A stretch of 64,000 nt of DNA, taken from contig CM043868.1 in assembly GCA_023846275.1 (NCBI GenBank), forward strand, positions 2,065,153-2,129,152, read 5' to 3'. This document shows, one piece after another, positions 50,567 to 63,818 of the stretch. The stretch comes from Vanilla planifolia. Lineage: Eukaryota; Streptophyta; Magnoliopsida; Asparagales; Orchidaceae. Below the pieces are notes generated by a model. It searched no databases, was not told the origin of the DNA, and saw nothing but the letters and a program-made list of their open reading frames with translations. Position 1 is the stretch's first letter; each line of letters opens with the position of its first letter. The translations under genes were made by a program, and so were the position numbers.

Positions 50567-50637
50567 TATAGATCAGCCCAAACTACATCTCCATCTTTAG
50601 GAAACGAAAAGGGTACTTTTGGAACACCAACAGGCAT
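50567..50637 (-). pseudogene. clpP1: clpP1 exon 1
   Basis: The minus strand reads MPVGVPKVPFSFPKDGDVVW then 'ADL', 71 bases. It matches the short first exon of plastid clpP (usually [23 protein letters not shown]). It is open within the exon. Its presence shows that the donor clpP has the two-intron form, unlike grasses. Confidence 0.9.
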
Positions 50638-51328
50638 TCAATTAAAGGAAAAACGAAGTGCTATACTTTAATTTAAACTTTAATTTAAAAAATTGAAAAT
50701 AAAAATATAAAAACATTATGGCAGCTTCCTTGTCTTCATCATTTTTTTCTCTTTCTCTTTATTTTGTATTTTCTTTTTGTATACTTAATTATAACTTTTA
50801 TACTTAATTATTTTATACTTAATTATAAATTTGATCTAATATATTTTTATTGATCTAATATTTTATTTTTTTATTTATTTAATATTTTTGTCTAGTATTT
50901 ATCTAGTATCTAGTATTCTAGTATTGCATTATAGTAAACTAAAATCGAGCTTATAGGTATATACCTATATATTGTTTTTTTCATTGAGGAAAAAAAATGT
51001 GAAAAAATTGGAATGAACATATGAATCAGATTAACCAATTCAATTATTTTGAATGAGAAACAAAAGTATCTGTGCATTCTTTCCCATAAAGTACTACCAT
51101 TGCATATTGATATTTATCGGGTATAGAATAAGATCTATTTATTTTTCTTCTTCTATATCTTTTCAATCGAATAGAAAGGATTGAAAATGGAAAATAAGAA
51201 GAGAAGGGAACAATTTTTTTCCTATCCAAAATCTACCGATAAAGTGCAGGTTTAGTCTTTTCCAATGCGATAAAGATAAAGTTATATAATATCTATTTCT
51301 TTTTCATTTTTTATAAAGGGGTATTTAC

Positions 51329-52327
<999 letters not shown>

Positions 52328-52459
52328 CTAGTCCCCATGTTCTTCGAAAGGATCTCTTAATTTTTTAGAGGGTTGCCCAAAAGCATTATATATGGTGTAC
52401 CCAATAAAGCTTACAAGTAAACCAAATATGGAGAAGGCGACTAGGATTGTTGTTTCCAT
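52328..52459 (-). CDS. psbN: psbN copy, open frame intact (43 codons)
   Basis: [20 protein letters not shown], '[20 protein letters not shown]' and 'HGD' give the full 43-residue PsbN, a thylakoid protein needed for photosystem II repair and assembly. It is complete from ATG to TAG, opposite to psbB and psbH as in plastids. Open, but with family-atypical changes, and in a nuclear context without a transit peptide. Confidence 0.92.
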   Translation of the reverse strand: METTILVAFSIFGLLVSFIGYTIYNAFGQPSKKLRDPFEEHGD

Positions 52460-52577
52460 TTTTTATTTTTTGTACAATTTTACGATCACAACAGATCACC
52501 ATAATGTCGTTTATTTACAACTACAATGAAATGGTATACAAAGTCAACTTATTTCAATCCACAAGGAAAAAGAATTT

Positions 52578-52799
52578 ATGGCTACAAAAATCATTGAGAG
52601 TAGTTCTAGTTCTGGGCCAAGACGAACTATCCTAAGGAGTTTATTAAAACCATTGAATTCGGAATATGGAAAAGTAGCCCCAGGGTGGGCTATTACACCA
52701 CTTATGGGAATCACAATGGCTCTATTTGTCATATTTCTATCTATTCTTTTGGAAATTTATAATTCTTCTATTTTGTTGGATGGAATTCCAACAAATTAG
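52578..52799 (+). CDS. psbH: psbH copy, photosystem II H protein, open frame intact (73 codons)
   Basis: [17 protein letters not shown] then '[16 protein letters not shown]', a membrane helix '[20 protein letters not shown]' and a short tail give 73 residues, the usual length. The phosphorylation-type N-terminus with PRRT is retained. Many changes are Val/Ile, Ala/Thr or Ala/Val, consistent with G-to-A and C-to-T drift. Probably open by chance. Confidence 0.93.
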   Translation: MATKIIESSSSSGPRRTILRSLLKPLNSEYGKVAPGWAITPLMGITMALFVIFLSILLEIYNSSILLDGIPTN

Positions 52800-54364
<1,565 letters not shown>

Positions 54365-55587
54365 TGAAGGAGGATTCTATTTTACTTTCTGATATCGGGG
54401 AGAAGCAAGAGTTTTTATCTTTCATTGCTACGAATATGAATTATTTCAATCATATGGCATGTGATTTTGATACTTCTCTTTTACTATGAAATGAAGTATT
54501 GAAGTATTTAATTTTGTATTTGATATTGATATTGAGACAAATGGTTGAAGTCTATTTTCCTAAAATAAAAGACGATGGATTAGGGCAGTGTATGACTTGA
54601 GCTATGGATTAGGTCGAGCAGATATATGATCGGATCCACTTTGGAATTGACCACAAACCAATGGGTCTCCACAGCCAACCACATATCCCCTTATGTAATA
54701 TATGATATGCCAGTTCACTTTAGGAGAATCTTTTCTATGATCAAACTCGAAGGAAGTGTTATGTATCAATAGGCTTCGTAAGATCCCTATAATAAGTGAT
54801 GTGGCATGATGCAATGTTCTATCTATTCACTTTTCTTTTTTCTTTCCTTTTCTCATTTGAATTCTTATGAATAATAAATAATAATAGTTATTTTAGTCAT
54901 TTCATTATTCATTATAGTGTGGAGATGCATTCATTTCCTCTGCATCGACCATAATCTATCATACTATCGGAGTGAACTAAGGGATCTAAGGAAGAACAGA
55001 GGTTCTAATACTTTAATAAAGTAAAGAGTCAAAACTTTGCCTTTTTCTTTTCTATATAAGGAAATCATATGTTATGGGGATAAAGAGCAACCCAAAGATA
55101 TGAATATGAGACAATCCAAAAAGCATTTGATCATGATCAAATTTGTTATTGGGCATTTACTTTCGAGAACTAAATTTCTTTTCAATAATCAATAACAATA
55201 ATAATATTTTCTTTAATAATATTTTCCAAAATATCATACATAATAACATAATAAAATAAATATCAATAAAAAAATAAAAATAAATATAAATATCATAATA
55301 TGTATATAATCTGCATATATAATAATATACACATAATACAATATCAATTCAATCAATTCAACATATAATAAACATAATAAGAATATATTATTATATTCTT
55401 ATATTTGAATATGATGTATGTATTTAAATTGAAAATAAAGAAAATAAAATATAGATTTTCTATGGACTTCATTAGGTTTTATAAATATCTTTCTATCATT
55501 CTTTTGATTTTTTTGAATTCTTGTTTGAGCCAGATGAGCAAAAATTCTCATGTCCGATTCCTCTAGGGGATGAATCCATAAGAATTC
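54365..55587 (+). other. petB-petD spacer and petD group II intron
   Basis: It is AT-rich, with a very AT-rich ATAATA-type stretch at 55180-55440 that looks expanded. Domain V of the petD intron is clear at 55527-55563 (GAGCC...GATTCCTC), with a domain VI-like stem after it. The eight-base first exon is not identifiable with confidence. The 70-residue minus-strand frame at 54814-54602 is not a known plastid gene. Confidence 0.65.
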
Positions 55588-56068
55588 ACCTATCCAAATA
55601 ACAAAGAAACTTGATTTTAATGACCTTGTATTAAGAGCTTAATTGGCTAAGGGGATGGGCCATAATTATTATGGAGAACCTGCATAGGCCCAATGATCTT
55701 TTATATATTTTTCCAATAGTAATTCTAGATAGTTTTGCATGTAATGTAGGCTTAGCAGTGGTAGAGCCATCAATGATTAGTGAACCGACATATCCATTTG
55801 CAACTTCGTTGGAAATATTACCTGAATGGTGTTTTTTCCAATATTTCAAATACTTTGCATAGTGCCCAATAAGTTATTAAGTGTTCTTTTAATGGTTTCA
55901 GTACCAATAGGATTATTGACAGTAGCTACAACAGTCTTTTTAATCAGTACCATAGTAGCTCTTTGGTTATGTATTGGAGCAACATTACCAAATGAGAAAT
56001 CCCTAACTTTAGGTCTTTTTCAAATTGATTTAATCGCGAACTTGAAATATAATGATATAGGTATTTAG
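55588..56068 (+). pseudogene. petD: petD exon 2 pseudogene, b6f subunit IV
   Basis: '[13 protein letters not shown]', stop, '[14 protein letters not shown]', stop, '[20 protein letters not shown]', then '[16 protein letters not shown]' and '[20 protein letters not shown]'. The run jumps from 'LLTV' to 'ATTVFLIST', omitting the 17 residues (PFLENVNKFQNP... in the family) that lie between two short repeats. The end is '[15 protein letters not shown]'. Stops at Trp (TGG-to-TAG) and Lys/Gln codons are visible. Confidence 0.95.
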
Positions 56069-56244
56069 GGAAGATCAAGAAGTAGATCTTCCCTAGATAC
56101 ACCAGTGAATCTAATCTTATTTAGTATTTAGATATATTCCTATTAGGATCTATTTTGCAAATCTATTTATCCTGTCGAGGATTCAAAGCTCATTCCACTC
56201 ATTTTTCTTTCTAAAAAATTCCAAAATGAAAAACAAATGTATTT

Positions 56245-57251
56245 AAAATTTGTTTCTTAAGTAAATTGATTAAAAAATGCTTCTGTAGAATGTCCAATAT
56301 CTGTTTTACATCTTCTATGTGAAAATTTCCAATTTTTAGATGAACTTCTTGACTATGATTCAAAAGGTCCAATAATGTATGTATATTATACCTTTTGAGA
56401 GAATTATAGGTCTTTGAAGATAATTTTAATTGGTCAATGAAAATACATATGAATGGAATTTCCTATTTGTTTCTATTTTGATTAGTTAATTTTTCTTGAA
56501 AGAAAAAAGAAGGTAGATTAAATCTTTTTTCATTTTCCTCCAAATCTTCTTCCTCTACATGTAAAAAAGGAATCAATAAATCAATCAAATTACGAGAAGC
56601 TTCATAAAGTTCTTCTTTAGGAGTTAAACTTCCATTTGTCCATGTTTCTAGAAAGAGTATCTCTTTTTCTTCATTCCCATTCCCATAAGAATGAATACTA
56701 CGATTCACATTTCGAACAGGGGAGGATACAGTATCTATAGGAAAACTTCCATGGCTAGTGTCATTTATGGATTTCATAAGATATCCGCAATCTCTCTTGA
56801 TTTGTAATTCAATACACAAATCAATTGGTTCTGTAAGGTTCGTTATATGCTGTGTCGTGTCAACTATTTCTACAGAAAGTGGCGAGATGGTATCTTGAGG
56901 GGTAATCTGTTTTGGACCCCTGACACAAATATATGCATCCCGAACCCCATTGAGATTAATTTTCAATATGATTTCTTTTAGATTTATTAAAATCTCATGT
57001 ACTGATTCTTTAATACCTATTATCGTAGAATATTCATGTAGCACATTTTCAAATTTTACACGTGTGATACATGTTCATTCTATTTCTCCAAGTAAAGCCC
57101 TTCGCATGGCGATACCTATGGTATCAGCTTGACCTTTCATAAGTGGGGACAAAAAGAAACGACGATAATTAAGACTCTTGCTGTCTACTCTTGATTCACC
57201 ACATTTCCATTGCAGTGTTGGAGTGCATCCTGCTACTTCTTCTCGAGCCAT
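56245..57251 (-). pseudogene. rpoA: rpoA pseudogene, plastid RNA polymerase alpha subunit
   Basis: The minus-strand start [17 protein letters not shown] fits RpoA. One TGA interrupts 'RRALLGEIE' followed by 'TCITR' where the family has Gly. From 57044 the frame is open for 193 codons ('[20 protein letters not shown]', '[11 protein letters not shown]', '[20 protein letters not shown]') to a TAG near 56463, after which the C-terminal domain '[20 protein letters not shown]' is still readable. This is the best-preserved long gene of the NUPT: only about two internal stops are needed to explain it. Confidence 0.95.
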
Positions 57252-57435
57252 ACTATTTATTTTATTGGAATTTATACTTTATGCTTTAGTATACTATTTA
57301 TTTTTTTTTATTGGAATTTTTTATTTGAATTTTGAAAACTATCTTATTTTTTATTTTTCTTGGATTAATGATTATTGGATCAGATCTTTAAATCATTTAT
57401 TTCTTTTAGAATCTCTTCAATTCCAATTCTGAGTT

Positions 57436-57749
57436 TTACACACGTCTTCTTTTAAGGGGTCGACACCCATTATGTGGCATGGGTGTTATGTCACGCACGG
57501 AACTTAATCTTATCCTACTTCTACGAATGGCCCGAAATGTCGTATCTCTTCCTTGACCTGTACCCTTGATCATAACTTTTGCTTGTTTCATACCCTGACC
57601 AACTGCTGTACGAATAACGTTTAATGCTGCTACTTGAGCAGCATAGGGTGTTCCTTTTCTTGCACTTATGTGAACCAATGCATGTATTCTTATGTAAACA
57701 ATTATGTAAACCAATTTTTGTGATGAATTTTGTCATATTTTTTTGCCAT
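57436..57749 (-). pseudogene. rps11: rps11 pseudogene, plastid ribosomal protein S11, middle deleted
   Basis: The C-terminal half is open: '[20 protein letters not shown]', '[17 protein letters not shown]', '[15 protein letters not shown]'. Upstream, remnants of the basic N-terminus ('KIGLHN...SHKCKKR') in shifted frame start near 57749. About 45 residues of the middle are missing compared with the usual 138. S11 is a 30S protein. Confidence 0.93.
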
Positions 57750-57937
57750 ATATCGTAGAAAATAAAAAATAAGCAAAAAAAAAGAAAGAAGAATCATAAA
57801 TCTCCAGAAAGATATGGTGGACATCCATTTCATATGAAAAAAGAGCCTTTCCTCTTTTTCTTTATTTTAAAATGGAAATGGTTTTTCTTTTTTTATTTTC
57901 TATTTTAGAAAATTCTTTAGTTAGAACTTGAGAAGTA

Positions 57938-58051
57938 TTACTTCTGTCTCTGTTTATGTCTCGAATTGGAACAAATTATTCTAATTTGTCCACGTCTACG
58001 TATCGAGCAACATTTTTGACAAATTTTACAAACAGAAACCCTTATTTTCAT
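57938..58051 (-). CDS. rpl36: rpl36 copy, open frame intact (37 codons)
   Basis: [20 protein letters not shown], '[17 protein letters not shown]' is the full 37-residue L36 with the zinc ligands CxxC, C and H in place. It is complete from ATG to TAA. A few changes (R-to-C twice, G-to-K at the end) look like drift. L36 is the smallest 50S ribosomal protein. Confidence 0.92.
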   Translation of the reverse strand: MKIRVSVCKICQKCCSIRRRGQIRIICSNSRHKQRQK

Positions 58052-58261
58052 ATTTTCATCCCTTACCTTCATTTGGAATCTACTTTTATATTTTTTTTGA
58101 TAAAAAAATAAAAATAGATTTCTTTTATTTTTGAACTTATAGAACTTATTGAATATTGAATATGAATATAGAATTTTATAGAATTTTAGAAGAATGAATA
58201 ATTACATCATGATATGATTATTCGTTATATCCTTATGAGAGGGATGTTTAAAAGAATGATC

Positions 58262-58512
58262 TAATTGCTAGATTTTTTTTTGGAAATCAAGGAAGTCTAT
58301 AAATTAAACATCTCCTGGTTAAATCATAATGACTCATTTCGACCCGGACTCTATCCCTCGAGTAGTATACGTATAAAACCACAACGGATTTTCCCTGAAA
58401 TATAAGCTATAATTAGATTTTCATTGTCTAACTAAACTTGGAACATACCATTTGAAAGCGATTTAGTAATTAAACCTTCATGAATAAATTTTTGTTCCTT
58501 TTGTTCTTTCAT
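58262..58512 (-). pseudogene. infA: infA pseudogene, translation initiation factor 1
   Basis: The minus strand starts MKEQKEQKFIHEGLITKSLS and 'NGMFQV', then TAG, 'LDNENLIIAYISGKIRCGFI', 'RILLEG' and frameshifted remains. IF-1 is about 77 residues. The whole length is recognisable between rpl36 and rps8. infA has been lost or is a pseudogene in many eudicot plastomes, so a full-length relic here suggests that the donor plastome still carried it. Confidence 0.92.
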
Positions 58513-58680
58513 TACCTCTAAATCCTTTTATTTGATATTTTTAAATTGAAATATTAATGAAACTCATAAAACTAATAAATGAGGAATTCTTTAATTCATT
58601 TCTTCTCTCTCGTTATTTTTAACTTTCAAATAAAAAAATAGTAAATTCGAGAGAAAATGGGGGAACTCTAATAGAATCAC

Positions 58681-59073
58681 CATATATAACACTAAATTTC
58701 TCCTCCAATTTTTTCTAGTCAGGCTTCTCGATCTGTCATCATACCTCGAGAAGTAGAAAGAATTACAATCCCCATTTCGCCTAAAATTTTAGGAATTCTT
58801 TGATAGCTGGAATAGATTCGTCGACTGGGTCGGCTTATACGCTTTAATTTGATTTTCTTCGGCTTCTTAGTATTTATATGTCGTAAGGTTGGAACCAAGA
58901 AATTTTTTTTGACTTTCTTTATATTTTCAAATGTTTTCTAGAAAACCTTCTCCTAGAAGTATTTTGACAATGTTTTTAGTTAGATTAGTAGATGTTATTT
59001 GAACCCTTCCCATTTGATTCATGTTAGCATTTCTTATAGAAGTAAATATATGGGTAATAATGTCTCTACCCAT
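58681..59073 (-). pseudogene. rps8: rps8 pseudogene, plastid ribosomal protein S8
   Basis: The minus-strand start [20 protein letters not shown] is followed by '[15 protein letters not shown]' and a TGA. Remnants of the second half follow, in frames that shift: '[20 protein letters not shown]', '[18 protein letters not shown]', '[15 protein letters not shown]'. A 28-base tandem duplication covers the start codon. A LINE lies immediately upstream of the gene. Confidence 0.93.
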
Positions 59074-59103
59074 GGCATATACTAATAATGTCTCTACCCA
59101 TGG
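59055..59103. repeat. 28-bp tandem duplication at the rps8 start
   Basis: TAATAATGTCTCTACCCATG-G occurs at 59055-59075 and again at 59083-59103, separated by CATATAC. The second copy ends exactly where LINE sequence begins. No third copy follows the LINE's poly(A), so this is a tandem duplication and not the LINE's target-site duplication as far as I can see. Confidence 0.9.
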
Positions 59104-60230
59104 TCTTAAGAAATCTAGGCTGATCCTTAGGAAGCTCCACATGGAGCACGGTCAGACGCTTACCTACTTGGGGATCCTCATCGCCGCGAGGCGCCTGTCC
59201 AAGGCAAACCTCAGCTTCTTGGTCCAAAGATTGGATGCTATGAGGATCAACTGGCGCGTCCGGCCACTCTCGCTTGCGGGCAAGGCCGTCTTGGCCTCCT
59301 CGGTCCTCAACGCCATCCCCTGCCATGTTCTGAGACACTGTGTGGTGCCGGCGAGGATCATCGATGATATGGAGAGACTCATCAGAAAGTTCCTCTGTGG
59401 TGGGACCAACTGCGCGAAGGCCATGCATTACGCGGCCTGGGATCGCATTACGCTGCCGAAAGCTACAGGCGGGCTTGGCCTCCGTGACCTCCTTGTTTGG
59501 CACCAGGTGCTCCAAATGGACAACTGATGACGCATCCTCAACCAGGAACCCAGTCTCTGGGTTGACATGATGAGGAGGAAACACTCAATGAATGACCCGC
59601 TTATGAAGGTCCCCTACAATGCGTCATCTGTGTTCAAAATGGTGATGGGGCGATGCCGGAGGCAATCTCCTTCTTTGTTTGGCGCATCGGCGATGGGCAG
59701 TCGATGAGGTTCTCTAAGGACAACTGGCTGGGTGTCCTCCCTCTGTGCTACTGGCCAACCTTCATCAATATGGATTCTCAATGGTGGCCAGCGTCGCCGA
59801 ATGCATCATGCCTGCCGGGAACTGGAATATGGAAGTCATCCGCACCTGGGCAAGCGAGGAGCTCATGGACCGGATCTTGCACCTTCCGAGAGCCCTGAGG
59901 TCTTCTTAGGATGTTTTGCACCAGACGCCTACCGAGAAGACACGGGTTGATTGTGGCCAGATTTACTTGAGCATTGTCTGCAATGCTCGGAAGACCGGTA
60001 GGCGTGACGGCAGTCTGCCCATGGAGGAGATTCGTGGCATCTGGAAGATCAAGGCTACGCCCAGGGTTCGCATTTTTATGTGGAGGGTCGTCTGCGACTT
60101 CCTCCTAACGGCGTGGCTGGCCCAACGGGGGTTATGCAGGGACCTCATCTGCCAGTAGTGCTGCGTGGCGGAGGAGACCATGTAGCACCTATTTTGGGAT
60201 TGTCTGCGTGCCAAAGACCTTTCGGCTGAT
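59104..60230 (+). pseudogene. LINE ORF2 fragment: reverse transcriptase end and zf-RVT
   Basis: The open stretch to 59527 reads 'YLGILIAARRLSKANLSFLV', 'WRVRPLSLAGKAVLASSVLN', 'ERLIRKFLCGG', 'KATGGLGLRDL', the thumb and connector after the catalytic palm in plant LINE reverse transcriptases. The palm with its YxDD motif is not present. After two adjacent TGA codons the text continues in other frames to 'IWKIKATPRVRIFMWRVVCD', 'LAQRGLCRDLICQ', stop, 'CCVAEETM', stop, 'HLFWDC', a zf-RVT-type Cys/His segment. Non-functional. Confidence 0.88.
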
Positions 60231-60543
60231 CGCCAGGCTCGCATGGCATTGACTAAGCTGGGCCAGTCAATAGGCACCGGCTCACTGTTCATTGACTACC
60301 TTCTCTGGTTCGTTGGCTCGCCTAGTGCACGTCGTGGTGATGGGGAGTGGCATGTTGCCATTCTTGCCACTACGATGTACTACATTTGGATTAGGAGGAA
60401 CGCCGCCAGACATAACAACCCGGTGCCTTTACCGTGCTCACTCATCTGGACTATCAAGATCGAGGTAAAATCTGTTCTCAACCAGCATACCTTCCTTTCC
60501 TCCCTGTCCAGCGAGAATCCTGGCAATTCTTCAGACTTGCTAG

Positions 60544-61041
60544 TTGCGCATGGTTGGCTTCCCCTCAACAGAATGGATAAAAGTGAATTGTGATGTTGCG
60601 GTTGGTGTCTCTATTGCCAGTCTGGGCATGATCGTAAGGGATTGCATGGGCAGACCTCTCCTGCCAGCTCGTAAGAGGATGTTCTCACAGGAGGTGGACA
60701 TGATGGAGGCCCAAGCTTTACTTATGGCCCTTGATACACTGAGGAAATCCCTTCCCCTGTACCGTGCTATGGAATTCCAAACTGACTTGATGTCAACGCT
60801 ACAGGTGGTGCGTGAGATGATCTCCCACCCTCCTGTAGTGGGTGCTTTTACTAAGGCCATTCAGTTTGCCAGGGGTCTGGAGGCTGTCCGGTTCACCCAC
60901 ATCCTTAGAGACGAGAACGCGCCTGTCGATTGGGTTGCACGGGCTGCCTGCCTTAAGGAGTTTATTTGGGCCCCTGGGGACTCTCTCCCTAAGCCCCTAT
61001 TCAAGCTTATGTTGTCTGACTTCACGTTCGTTCCTCCTTAA
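60544..61041 (+). pseudogene. LINE RNase H domain (open stretch of 165 codons)
   Basis: 'IKVNCDVAVGVSIASLGMIV' carries the first catalytic Asp, 'MMEAQALLMALDTL' the Glu, 'FQTDLMSTLQVVREM' the second Asp and 'DENAPVDWVARAA' the region of the last Asp. These are the four acidic positions of RNase H1-like domains as found at the end of plant LINE ORF2. The domain is open to TAA at 61039-61041. Expression is unlikely because upstream parts are broken. It does not belong to a host gene, since it is continuous with the LINE fragments. Confidence 0.85.
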
Positions 61042-61114
61042 GGATCCTTCTTATAACTTATGTATGGCTTGGCTATTTTGATATAATATATATATTATAT
61101 CTACTTAAAAAAAA

Positions 61115-61995
61115 ACAAGTTTCTTTTTTGTTTGATTTTTATTTTTAGATTATTGATTGAATTTTTTTTGAAATTCGTCAATTAAAAAAAAAATTTCCAA
61201 AATTCAAGTACATGCATGAAACACCATCTATAAATTATGAATCAGAAATCTATAAGATATATATCTACTATTTGAATATTCATTACATCATTATATAATG
61301 TACTTTATTGTTTATGTTTATTGTGGATTTTTATATTTTAATTTTTTATAATTTAATATGAATATGAATTTATTATTTATATTTTTATATTTATGAATTA
61401 TTTAATTATTTAGTAGTTATTTTAATTTAACTATTTAGTAATTTTATATTAATAATTTTATTAGTATTTATTTAGTATTATTTAGTATTATTAGTATTAA
61501 TTTTGATTTATTAATTTATTAATTTATTAATTTATTAATTTATTAATTTTTATTCAATTTTTATTTTTATTTATTATTTTATTATATTTTTAGATTTATT
61601 TTGCTACTTTTATATTTGTTTTAATATTTGAATTATATAAAAGATCATATAAAAGATCAATCAAATAAAAATATCGAATAAAATAAAATAACAAATAAAG
61701 AAGTAAGAAGAAATATAATGATATTAAATAATCAAATAAATAATCAAATGAAAATGAAAAGTTCATCAAATTGAAATTATAAATGAAATCTAAATTTCAA
61801 AAAGAAAATCAGAATCAGAAAATAAAATAAAAATAATAAAAAATAGAATTAAAGCAGAAATAGAATAATATAAATATATTTTTAAAATCAAAAATAGAAA
61901 TAAAAGAAATAATATGGAATATAGAAAGAAATAGAAAATAAATATAGATAAATGAAAATAACAATGTATGTCATCTACTAATTTGATTTAGAAGA
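61115..61995. other. AT-rich rps8-rpl14 spacer, expanded
   Basis: About 880 bases of extreme AT content lie between the LINE tail and rpl14. Plastid rps8-rpl14 spacers are usually near 200 bases, so this has grown or contains extra DNA. It includes an (ATTAATTT)5 array at 61510-61549 and TTTAGTATTA-type repeats before it. No gene is seen. Confidence 0.6.
61510..61549. repeat. (ATTAATTT)5 tandem repeat
   Basis: Five perfect 8-base units, within a longer AT-rich, slippage-prone stretch of the rps8-rpl14 spacer. Confidence 0.95.
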
Positions 61996-62315
61996 CTATA
62001 AGACTTCGGGCGCCAATGAAACTATTTTAGTAAATTTAAATTGTCTCAATTCCCGAACAATCGCACAAAAACTTCAAGTTCCTTTTGGCTTTCCTGCTTT
62101 ATCAATGATAATTGTTGCATTGTCATTATATCGTATTGTCATGCCATTGTCGCATTTTAGTTCTTGACGCGTACGGACAATCAAAGCTCTAATTATTTTA
62201 GATCTTTCTATAGACATGTTGGGCACTGCTTCTTTGATTACAGCAACAATAACATCGCCAATATGAGCATATCTATGCTTAACAGTTCCTAGGATTCGAA
62301 TACACATCAATTATC
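61996..62315 (-). pseudogene. rpl14: rpl14 pseudogene, plastid ribosomal protein L14, 5' end missing
   Basis: On the minus strand '[20 protein letters not shown]', '[20 protein letters not shown]', '[16 protein letters not shown]' match L14 closely. After 'KPKGT' a stop and frameshift occur, with the end 'SLAPEVL' and TAG at 61996-61998 still readable. The first 20 or so codons (family MIQPQTHLNVADNSGAREL) have no counterpart: similarity stops at about 62312-62320. This is the right edge of visible plastid DNA. Confidence 0.93.
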
Positions 62316-62394
62316 TTCCCAATTGAGTGATGCCGATCACACTTTTCTCAGCTCCTATTTCCAAGAAAGCTCTCTTTTCTGGATTCCTGAGAGC

Positions 62395-62680
62395 TGGAGG
62401 TAGTAGAGGGAAGTTGGTGGCAGAGGGACGAAGTGTTGGCGACGGGAAGCTGGTGGCGGAGGGCTAGTGACGGTGACGGGAAGCTGGAGATGGGAAGCCT
62501 ATGACGGGAAGCTGGTAACGGATGGCAGGTGACGTGGTGCTGGGAACGGGGGGCCGGTGACGAGAAGCTAGAGATGGGAAGGAGCTCGTGACGGGAAGCT
62601 GGTGGTGGAGGGCTGGTGATGGGGGCTGGTGACGGATTACTGGTGACGAAGTGTAAGCGACAGGACGTGAGTGCCAAAAG
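62395..62680. repeat. G-rich minisatellite in the LINE leader
   Basis: Degenerate repeats of a 'gacgggaagctggtgacgga' theme recur about a dozen times (for example 62436, 62476, 62501, 62595), with 18-24 base spacing. The minus-strand open frame across it is Pro/Ser-rich and repetitive and is not a gene. Tandem repeats in the 5' UTR are common in LINE families. Confidence 0.8.
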
Positions 62681-63050
62681 GTTAGTAAGGAGAAGCTGGA
62701 TTCTGAAGTTGGTCGTGGAGACGTAAGCGGAGGGTGAGGTACTGTGATGGTGTTGGAGACTGGAACAGGGGAACTTGCGGCAAGACGGAAGGGAAGGTGT
62801 GCACGTGATAGGAAGCTGGTAACGGCTAGTTTGACACGTGTACATGTGCATAGGGCACGTGAGAAGCCAAGACCGTTGTGCAGGACTGCCTGGCCACGTG
62901 GATCTGGGAATTTTGAGTATGAAATCCTTGGAATTTCGCTCCGAGCGGGCTACGAGGACAAGATTAATTGTAAGGATATCTCGTGGTGCGGAATATCGGA
63001 TCGTCCTCTTGCATGATTCTGGGACCCCTGCAGCCCTAACGGGAAGAAAG

Positions 63051-63818
63051 ATGGTGGGAAACAAGGTGAGGAAGAGCAACAGAAAGATGAGGACTTCTAA
63101 GAGCAAATTGCCGGAGAGAGAATGCCTCTCCACCTCTTATGGGAAAATGACGATCGTCGAGAAGAATCTCCTTGCTCCTCAAATTTCAGCTGAAGTGGTG
63201 GAGGTATCAATTGAAACTATTGGAACTACTAACTCACTGTGTAGCCCGATAAAGGAGGTGGAATCTATGGAAGCGCTAGCTGAGATACCTGAACGTCAAA
63301 GCCAGGGTGATGGATGCGGGGGGAAAAATGCTGGCCATACAGCGATTGCTGGCCGAATGGAGCTGGGGAATACATCGCACAAGGCTGAGGAACATGCTAG
63401 GAGCGAGCGATTGGAGGGAACCCTTAGCCCCGAACATGGGTCTGTTGTGAGACTAGAGGCCCATCCAAATAGGATCAGCATCAGGGAAGCTCTAATAGCA
63501 AACAGCAATGCCCCAAGTAGTCGAATAACTTCCTTTGTGCGTCCGGCCAACATTGATGTAAAAGATCATGCTGAGGGCATGCCAGACCATGTTGAGGGTG
63601 GAGATATCATTATGTCATCGGAAGTATGCTATAAGCGTATCGAATTCCACAAGTTCGATCTGGTTGGGAGAGTATACAGGAACACCCTCCTATTCTCCGT
63701 CATCGCACAGGTGATGTTGAAGAGATGGGGCAATTACAAGAATTTTAGGATCCTCGACCTGTCATCTGGCTGCTTCTGCCTGCATTTTGACTCCATTCGT
63801 GATAGGAATGAAGTCTAG
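63051..63818 (+). pseudogene. LINE ORF1 with DUF4283-type domain, interrupted
   Basis: An open frame with a possible start at 63051 (MVGNKVRKSNRKMRTSK; an earlier in-frame Met lies at 62838) has a long Ser/Glu-rich linker and then the DUF4283-type domain from about 63610. It ends at TAG 63816-63818, just before 'LGGPW'. A second TAG follows at 'IY' before 'DVENILR', where the family has Trp (YWDE). Both look like G-to-A or similar changes. ORF1 proteins bind RNA in LINE particles. The start is uncertain. Confidence 0.75.

Larger units (their letters stand above)
59104..61114 (+). mobile_element. 5'-truncated L1-type plant LINE inserted at rps8
   Basis: A GC-rich block in AT-rich plastid DNA encodes, in order, the C-terminal part of a reverse transcriptase, a zf-RVT-type segment and an RNase H domain. 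It then has a short AT-rich 3' tail and an A-run at about 61106-61113. This is the usual ORF2 3' half of plant L1-clade LINEs with RNase H. 5' truncation is normal for LINE insertion. Stops occur mainly where Trp is expected (TGATGA after 'QMDN', TAG within the zinc-binding segment), consistent with G-to-A decay. Insertion post-dates the plastid transfer, because it splits the NUPT. Confidence 0.93.

Noticed and set aside
59066-59584. 172-codon minus-strand open frame over the LINE
   Set aside because: It is a shadow of the GC-rich reverse transcriptase region, which matches LINE proteins on the plus strand.
62348-63133. 261-codon minus-strand Pro/Ser-rich open frame
   Set aside because: It is generated by the G-rich minisatellite of the LINE leader. 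Its repetitive composition has no independent support.
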